Origin: Comamonadaceae bacterium | GTDB lineage: Bacteria > Pseudomonadota > Gammaproteobacteria > Burkholderiales > Burkholderiaceae_C | Assembly (NCBI GenBank): GCA_947461325.1 | Contig: CANHLD010000055.1 | Location: 1-10,353 of the forward strand | Length of the DNA: 10,353 nucleotides | Reading direction: 5' to 3' | Shown here: piece after piece, positions 6,763 to 10,353 of the stretch | Layout: each line of letters starts with the position of its first letter | Position numbering within the stretch: position 1 is the stretch's first letter | Translations under genes and position numbers: made by a program | Notes under the pieces: model-generated | Database searches by the model: none | The model's input: the letters and a program-made list of their open reading frames with translations, nothing else | What the model was told of the DNA's origin: nothing

Positions 6763-8067
6763 TCAGTGTCCTGGGTCCTGGCGGGCAATCTCCATCAAGC
6801 GTTCGATTTCCTGCGAATGTTGCACACAGTTGCGAGCATGCCAGCGTTGAATCAGCCACATATTGCCTGCGACAAACAAACCAAAGCAGACGATGGCTGC
6901 GAATGCACTCATGCCCATGCCCGTGGCCAGCGCATACAAGCCGCCCAGTGCCAATATGCAGGCTTGTTCATTGAAGTTTTGCACGGCGATAGAGCGGCCT
7001 GCACCCATGAGGTTGTGGCCGCGGTGTTGCAACAAGGCGTTCATGGGCACGACTAAAAATCCGCCCAAACCGCCCAGCAAGATGAAGAACGGCGCGGCGA
7101 CCCAGACGTTGTTGATGAAATTCATCACCAGTATCAACAAACCCATGGCGATGCCCAGCGACATGACGCGGGTTGCATCCACCAATTTCATGCGCATGGA
7201 TGCAATCACTGCGCCTGCAGCCGTGCCGATGGCCACCACGCCAACCAATGAAGATGCCTGTGTGGTGGTGTAACCCAACGCCACCGAACTCCATGCCAAC
7301 ACGATGTAGCGCAGGTTGCCGCTGGCGCCCCAGAACAAGGTGGTGGTGGCCAGAGAAATTTGCCCCAGCTTGTCGGTCCACAACAGCTTGTTGCAGCGCC
7401 AGAAATCGGGTATCAAAGCGAGCAGGTTGTAGCTCAGGCTGTGCTCGGTCTGACTGCGCAAAGGCACCATAGCCACGCCGGTATCAGGAATGCGGGTGTT
7501 GAACCAGGCGGCCAGCGCGTACAAAAACACAATCATGCTGATGGCGGCTTCCGGTGGTGTGTCGATACCGGTCTCGATCAAGGGCAGATCCAAACTGAGC
7601 AGTGCACCGGCAATATGCGGGCCGACCAATTGACCGCCGATCAACACACCCAAAATAATGGAGCCTATGGTCAAGCCCTCGATCCAGCCGTTGGCCTTGA
7701 CCAGCATGGAGGCCGGCAGTAATTCGGTGAGGATGCCGTACTTGGCCGGTGAATAAGCTGCCGCGCCCAAACCGACGATGGCATAAGACAGCAGCGGGTG
7801 TGAGCCGAACAACATCAACAAGCAACCGGCTACTTTGATGCCGTTGCTGAGAAACATGACCTGCCCTTTGGGCCTTGAGTCTGCAAAGGCGCCGACAAAA
7901 GGCGCGAGCACCACATAGAACAAAGCGAACATGGGCACGAGCGCTGCACGCTGCCATTCAGCGCCGCCAGAGGCTTTGATCATTTCAACCGCAGCGACAA
8001 ACAATGCATTGTCAGCCAAAGAGCTGAAAAACTGCGCCGCCATGATCGTGTAAAAACCGCGTTTCAT
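6763..8067 (-). CDS. lplT: Lysophospholipid transporter LplT (MFS)
   Basis: A 434-residue inner-membrane transporter of the major facilitator superfamily, somewhat longer than E. coli LplT (about 397). LplT flips lysophospholipids from the outer to the inner leaflet so that they can be re-acylated. Recognisable LplT blocks are the N-terminal AQFFSSLADNALFVAAVEM (residues 11-29), FADSRPKGQVMFLSNGIKV (61-79), the AAYSPAKYGILTELLP run (103-118) with NGWIEG after it, and HRGHNLMGAGRSIAVQNFNE in the second half (348-367). About twelve hydrophobic helices can be traced. In E. coli the gene is followed by aas, the acyltransferase partner; here it is followed by a permease and no aas-like gene is in the window. 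It is the first gene of the minus-strand run and diverges from alr. A weak AGG about 11 bases before the ATG is the only ribosome-binding hint. Confidence 0.93.
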   Translation of the reverse strand: MKRGFYTIMAAQFFSSLADNALFVAAVEMIKASGGAEWQRAALVPMFALFYVVLAPFVGAFADSRPKGQVMFLSNGIKVAGCLLMLFGSHPLLSYAIVGLGAAAYSPAKYGILTELLPASMLVKANGWIEGLTIGSIILGVLIGGQLVGPHIAGALLSLDLPLIETGIDTPPEAAISMIVFLYALAAWFNTRIPDTGVAMVPLRSQTEHSLSYNLLALIPDFWRCNKLLWTDKLGQISLATTTLFWGASGNLRYIVLAWSSVALGYTTTQASSLVGVVAIGTAAGAVIASMRMKLVDATRVMSLGIAMGLLILVMNFINNVWVAAPFFILLGGLGGFLVVPMNALLQHRGHNLMGAGRSIAVQNFNEQACILALGGLYALATGMGMSAFAAIVCFGLFVAGNMWLIQRWHARNCVQHSQEIERLMEIARQDPGH

Positions 8068-8198
8068 GAATGAAATGGCCTGGCAAACAAGCGGTGGATG
8101 TGAGTCAAAGAAAAGTCAATATTCAAGATGCAGGCCTTGTAGCTCTTGGGTTATATCATGCCGATTCAAGCCCAGACAGCCCTGCGACAATCATCCCT
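8068..8198. promoter_or_regulatory. Divergent lplT / alr spacer, presumed promoters for both
   Basis: This 131-base spacer must hold the start signals for the five-gene minus-strand run and for alr. Towards alr there is a TATAT block at 8152-8157 that could serve as a -10 element, but no good -35 lies at the right distance. Towards lplT the hexamer TTGACT occurs twice on the minus strand (8119-8114 and 8108-8103), 11 bases apart; each could be a -35, yet neither has a clear -10 box 16-18 bases on. The spacing of one helical turn could equally reflect a regulator site. No strong palindrome is present. The promoter assignment comes from gene arrangement, not from convincing boxes. Confidence 0.35.
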
Positions 8199-9293
8199 AT
8201 GCCCCGCCCCTTACATGCATTGATACACACAGATGCACTGCGTCACAACCTGAGTCGCTTACGCCAAGCGTCGGCGGACGCGCGGGTGTGGGCGGTGGTC
8301 AAAGCCAATGCTTACGGCCACGGGTTGGCGCATGTATTTGAAGGTTTGCGCGGCGCAGACGGTTTTGCCATGTTGGATTTGAACGAAGCGCAAACATTGC
8401 GCGATCTGGGCTGGCGCGGCCCACTGTTGTTGCTCGAAGGCGTGTTCGAGCAACGCGATTTGGAGTTGTGTTCGCGCCTAGACCTGTGGCATGTGGTTCA
8501 CCACGAAGCGCAAATCGACATGCTGAGCAAACACAAAACACAGGTGCCTCAACGTGTGTTTTTGAAAATGAATTCGGGCATGAACCGCTTGGGCTTCACG
8601 CCGCAGGCGTTTCGCTCGGCCTGGGCGCGTTTGAATGCTTTGCCGCAAGTCGATGAAATTTCGCTGATGACGCATTTCGCCCGCGCGGATGACGCACACG
8701 GCGTGGACGCGCAGTTGCAGGTGTTTGAGCGGCACAGCAGCGACTTGCCCGGTGAGCGCAGTCTGGCTAACAGCGCGGCGGTGTTGCGACACGGCACGCG
8801 CGAAGCAGTCTCTGCCGATTGGGTGCGCACCGGCATTGCCTTGTACGGCAGTTCGCCTGACCATGGTTTGCATGACGTGGCGCATTGGGGCTTGCAAGCC
8901 GCCATGAGCTTGCGCAGCCAACTGGTCGGCGTGCAGCAACTCAAGGCAGGTGACAGTGTGGGTTACGGCGGCACATTCACCGCGCCGCATGACATGGCGG
9001 TGGGCATCGTCGCTTGCGGTTATGCCGACGGCTATCCGCGCCACGCACCTACCGGCACGCCGGTGCTGGTCAATGGTTTGCGCACCCGTACGCTGGGGCG
9101 GGTAAGTATGGACATGTTGTGTGTCGATTTGTCTGAGTTGCCTTCAGTTGTGATGGGTGACGAAGTGACTATGTGGGGCAACGCTTCCACGGGTCAGGTG
9201 TTGTGTATTGATGAAGTGGCGGCGGCGGCGGGCACCGTGGGTTATGAGTTGATGTGTGCCTTGGCGGCGAGGGTAACTGTTATGGCGGTTTAA
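8199..9293 (+). CDS. alr: Alanine racemase
   Basis: A 364-residue PLP enzyme that interconverts L- and D-alanine and supplies D-alanine for peptidoglycan. The N-terminal TIM-barrel domain carries the PLP lysine Lys35 in VVKANAYGHG, Arg130 in MNRLGF, His160 in THFARADD, and Arg210 with Tyr215 in VRTGIALYG. The C-terminal beta domain carries the second catalytic base Tyr256 in VGYGGTF, Met304-Asp305 in GRVSMDM, and the substrate-channel Tyr349 in GYE. The frame is open back to an ATG at 8070, which would add 43 residues. The start at 8199 was chosen because MPRPLHALIHTDALRHNL is where the family normally begins, the length then fits, and the extra residues do not resemble any part of the enzyme and would fill almost the whole promoter spacer. 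No good Shine-Dalgarno precedes 8199. The sequence does not show whether it is the biosynthetic Alr or a catabolic DadX; no dadA is nearby. Confidence 0.95.
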   Translation: MPRPLHALIHTDALRHNLSRLRQASADARVWAVVKANAYGHGLAHVFEGLRGADGFAMLDLNEAQTLRDLGWRGPLLLLEGVFEQRDLELCSRLDLWHVVHHEAQIDMLSKHKTQVPQRVFLKMNSGMNRLGFTPQAFRSAWARLNALPQVDEISLMTHFARADDAHGVDAQLQVFERHSSDLPGERSLANSAAVLRHGTREAVSADWVRTGIALYGSSPDHGLHDVAHWGLQAAMSLRSQLVGVQQLKAGDSVGYGGTFTAPHDMAVGIVACGYADGYPRHAPTGTPVLVNGLRTRTLGRVSMDMLCVDLSELPSVVMGDEVTMWGNASTGQVLCIDEVAAAAGTVGYELMCALAARVTVMAV

Positions 9294-9418
9294 GTGTGAA
9301 CACACTTTGGTGCCTCTGATTCAATGCCACCATGTTTCATGGAGATGCTCGCACCATGCCGGTTCGGTCGCCGCTCACCACGGCAAAGCCGTAACGTTCG
9401 CGTTGGCCCGCCCGCCAT
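9290..9418 (-). pseudogene. 42-codon open frame filling the spacer, possibly decayed repeat or transposase remnant
   Basis: On the minus strand an ATG at 9418 opens 42 codons ending in TAA at 9292-9290, so the frame fills nearly the whole spacer and overlaps the alr stop. The product is short, basic and arginine-rich near its start (MAGGPTRTLRLCRGERR), with no membrane segment or domain that I recognise. No Shine-Dalgarno precedes it. The frame runs straight through the hairpin cluster, which argues against a normal gene. It starts just after the GGGGTCAGG motif, where a REP-associated transposase would begin, and the RGERR stretch faintly resembles the start of that family; this is only a suggestion. 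Confidence 0.15.
9292..9307. terminator. Short perfect inverted repeat at the alr stop, possible weak terminator
   Basis: AAGTGTG and CACACTT form a 7-base perfect stem separated by AA, overlapping the last bases of the alr stop codon. As RNA it would fold as a 6-base stem with a 4-base loop. Only a TTT remnant follows, not a full T-run, so termination would be weak; a protein-binding dyad is the alternative. Confidence 0.35.
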
Positions 9419-9422
9419 GGCG
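9330..9422. repeat. Cluster of short hairpins and a palindrome in the alr / flavoprotein spacer
   Basis: Three small perfect hairpins lie here: CCATG-TTT-CATGG (9330-9342), ACGGC-AAA-GCCGT (9380-9392) and, directly abutting, AACG-TTCG-CGTT (9393-9404), the last with a stable TTCG loop. The 10-base palindrome CGCCATGGCG follows at 9413-9422. The CATGG arm can also pair with CCATG at 9354-9358. Such density in a non-coding stretch resembles extragenic repetitive elements (REP/BIME-like), but no second copy occurs in the window, so membership of a repeat family is unproven. Confidence 0.35.
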
Positions 9423-9426
9423 TGAG

Positions 9427-9459
9427 TTAATTGGAACCTGACCCCAATAATTCAATTAA
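9427..9459. repeat. Inverted repeat enclosing a GGGGTCAGG-type motif, possible REP-like element end
   Basis: TTAATTG (9427-9433) and CAATTAA (9453-9459) form a perfect 7-base inverted repeat around a 19-base centre. On the minus strand the segment 9447-9428 reads TTGGGGTCAGGTTCCAATTA. From memory, GGGGTCAGG-type motifs occur at the ends of REP-like elements associated with IS200-like (Y1/RAYT) transposase genes in proteobacteria; no such transposase is intact here. The right arm covers the stop codon of the flavoprotein gene, so it may also serve as the end of that transcript. Confidence 0.35.
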
Positions 9460-10353
9460 CCGATCAACGACTCCGCCTGCTTCGTGATCCGCTCAATCAA
9501 CACAGCCGCAGAAGGCGCGTCATGCAGCAAACCCACTGCCTCACCTACGGTTACATGTGCACGCGCATAGTCTTGCGCCGCCACGCCTGCGTCATAGTCC
9601 GCGCGCGCCGCATCTGGCGCAGCACGCAATTCATCCACACGCGTTTCCCATTCCCTGTGCAAACGGTTGCGCAGCGCACGAAAGTCAAATTCGCTGGGCC
9701 AGTTTTTACGCCGCAACACATCAAACACCGCAGAACGCGCTGTCTCATCGCCGTTCGCTTGCAACGCCGCTGACACCGCACCAGCGGAGGCTAAGCTCTC
9801 GGCGCTCGCCCACAAACGCGTGCCCATCAACACGCCGTCCGCACCCAGCATGCGCGCAGCAGCGAGGCCTCGCCCATCCGCAATACCGCCAGCAGCCAGC
9901 AGCATGGTCGAAGGCGATTGCGCCGCCAACGCATCTGCCAATTCAGGCACCAGACTGAACGTGGCGCGACCTTGCAAACCATGCATGCCGTGGCCGCCGG
10001 CTTCCGCACCTTGAGCCACGATCACCGCTGCGCCTGCCTCTATACATGCGGGCAATTGTTCAAGTCTTTGAATCTGGCAAATCAAGGGTACACCGCGCTT
10101 AGCTATGCGCTCGGCGTAAGGGCGCGGGTCGCCAAAGGACAACATCAACGAAGCCGGTAAATGCGGCTGATCCAACAACCAGTCCAATGCACTGGCGTCT
10201 TCATCCAGCTTCCAGGCGATGAATCCGCAACCCAGCCGTGTCAATGCGGCAGCATCACCACTGCAAAGTGACAAAGCCAGTCCGTGTTCGCGTTGCAGCC
10301 AGGCCAATTCGCCATAACCGCCACCAAGCAAACCCAGCGCACCTGCGCGCGCG
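9456..10353 (-). CDS. Nitronate monooxygenase / FabK-like FMN-dependent oxidoreductase (N-terminus outside window)
   Basis: The C-terminal 298 or so residues of a TIM-barrel FMN protein of the nitronate monooxygenase (2-nitropropane dioxygenase) family, which oxidises nitronates to carbonyl compounds and nitrite; FabK enoyl reductases share the fold. The frame is open to the right edge, with ARAGALGLLGGGYG at its visible start matching the conserved N-terminal glycine-rich segment; a TTG at 10331 is not the start, and perhaps 20-30 residues are missing. The motif AQGAEAGGHG (about 10013-9984) contains the expected active-site histidine at 9992-9990. AAGGIADGRG followed by ADGVLMGTRLWAS forms the FMN-phosphate site. 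The sequence fits a YrpB-type oxidoreductase; its real substrate cannot be read off. It converges on alr across a 162-base repeat-rich spacer, and its stop lies inside an inverted repeat. Confidence 0.88.
   Translation of the reverse strand, partial: ARAGALGLLGGGYGELAWLQREHGLALSLCSGDAAALTRLGCGFIAWKLDEDASALDWLLDQPHLPASLMLSFGDPRPYAERIAKRGVPLICQIQRLEQLPACIEAGAAVIVAQGAEAGGHGMHGLQGRATFSLVPELADALAAQSPSTMLLAAGGIADGRGLAAARMLGADGVLMGTRLWASAESLASAGAVSAALQANGDETARSAVFDVLRRKNWPSEFDFRALRNRLHREWETRVDELRAAPDAARADYDAGVAAQDYARAHVTVGEAVGLLHDAPSAAVLIERITKQAESLIG

Noticed and set aside
7484..7957. 157-codon minus-strand frame overlapping lplT in another frame
   Set aside because: The lplT frame has clear family motifs over the whole stretch, so this is a shadow frame.
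8478..9044. 188-codon minus-strand frame opposite alr
   Set aside because: It is antisense to the catalytic core of alanine racemase and has no plausible domain or start signal.
2..10353. CRISPR array, tRNA or rRNA gene, intact insertion sequence, toxin-antitoxin or phage-defence genes
   Set aside because: No evenly spaced direct repeats, cloverleaf-like segment, rRNA-like sequence, transposase catalytic domain or defence-type domain was seen in any frame.

Overview
The window reads as a piece of a betaproteobacterial chromosome, most likely Burkholderiales and Comamonadaceae-like. This rests on the look of the encoded proteins (GlcE/GlcF, an LplT divergent from an alanine racemase), the dense packing and the moderate GC content; it is an inference, because no rRNA or other phylogenetic marker is present. 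There are nine protein genes, two of them cut by the window edges. I see no tRNA, rRNA, CRISPR array, intact insertion sequence or prophage gene.

Layout. Positions 1-1783 (+ strand) hold the end of glcE and a complete glcF, subunits of the membrane-linked glycolate oxidase that feeds glycolate into central metabolism as glyoxylate. A short 60-base convergent gap follows. Positions 1844-8067 are one tightly packed run of five genes, all on the minus strand. In order of transcription they are lplT (lysophospholipid transporter), an EamA/DMT-family permease, a glutathione-peroxidase-like thiol peroxidase, and two hybrid sensor histidine kinases. The junctions are a 3-base gap, a 4-base overlap, a gap of 2 or 11 bases depending on the start chosen, and an 8-base overlap, so co-transcription and partial translational coupling are likely. 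A 131-base divergent spacer separates lplT from alr (alanine racemase, + strand, 8199-9293). After alr comes a 162-base spacer rich in small inverted repeats, then a nitronate monooxygenase/FabK-type flavoprotein on the minus strand that runs out of the right edge.

The most notable element is the kinase pair. The two membrane-bound hybrid kinases are adjacent and overlapping, and from the ATP-binding domain through the receiver domain their key residues carry identical residue numbers (Asn340, Asp367, Asp465, Asp510, Thr542, Lys564). The phospho-accepting histidines are 222 and 223. Their sequences are nevertheless clearly diverged, which points to an old tandem duplication. Neither has a DNA-binding or other output domain, and no separate response regulator or Hpt protein is encoded in the window, so their partner is elsewhere. 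Their co-transcription with a lipid transporter, a permease and a peroxidase suggests, but does not prove, a role in membrane or peroxide stress.

The other place worth a look is the alr/flavoprotein spacer (9294-9455). It has four short hairpins or palindromes and a 7-base inverted repeat enclosing a GGGGTCAGG-type motif, possibly a decayed REP-like element marking a rearrangement point. Everything else looks like ordinary housekeeping or catabolic content.
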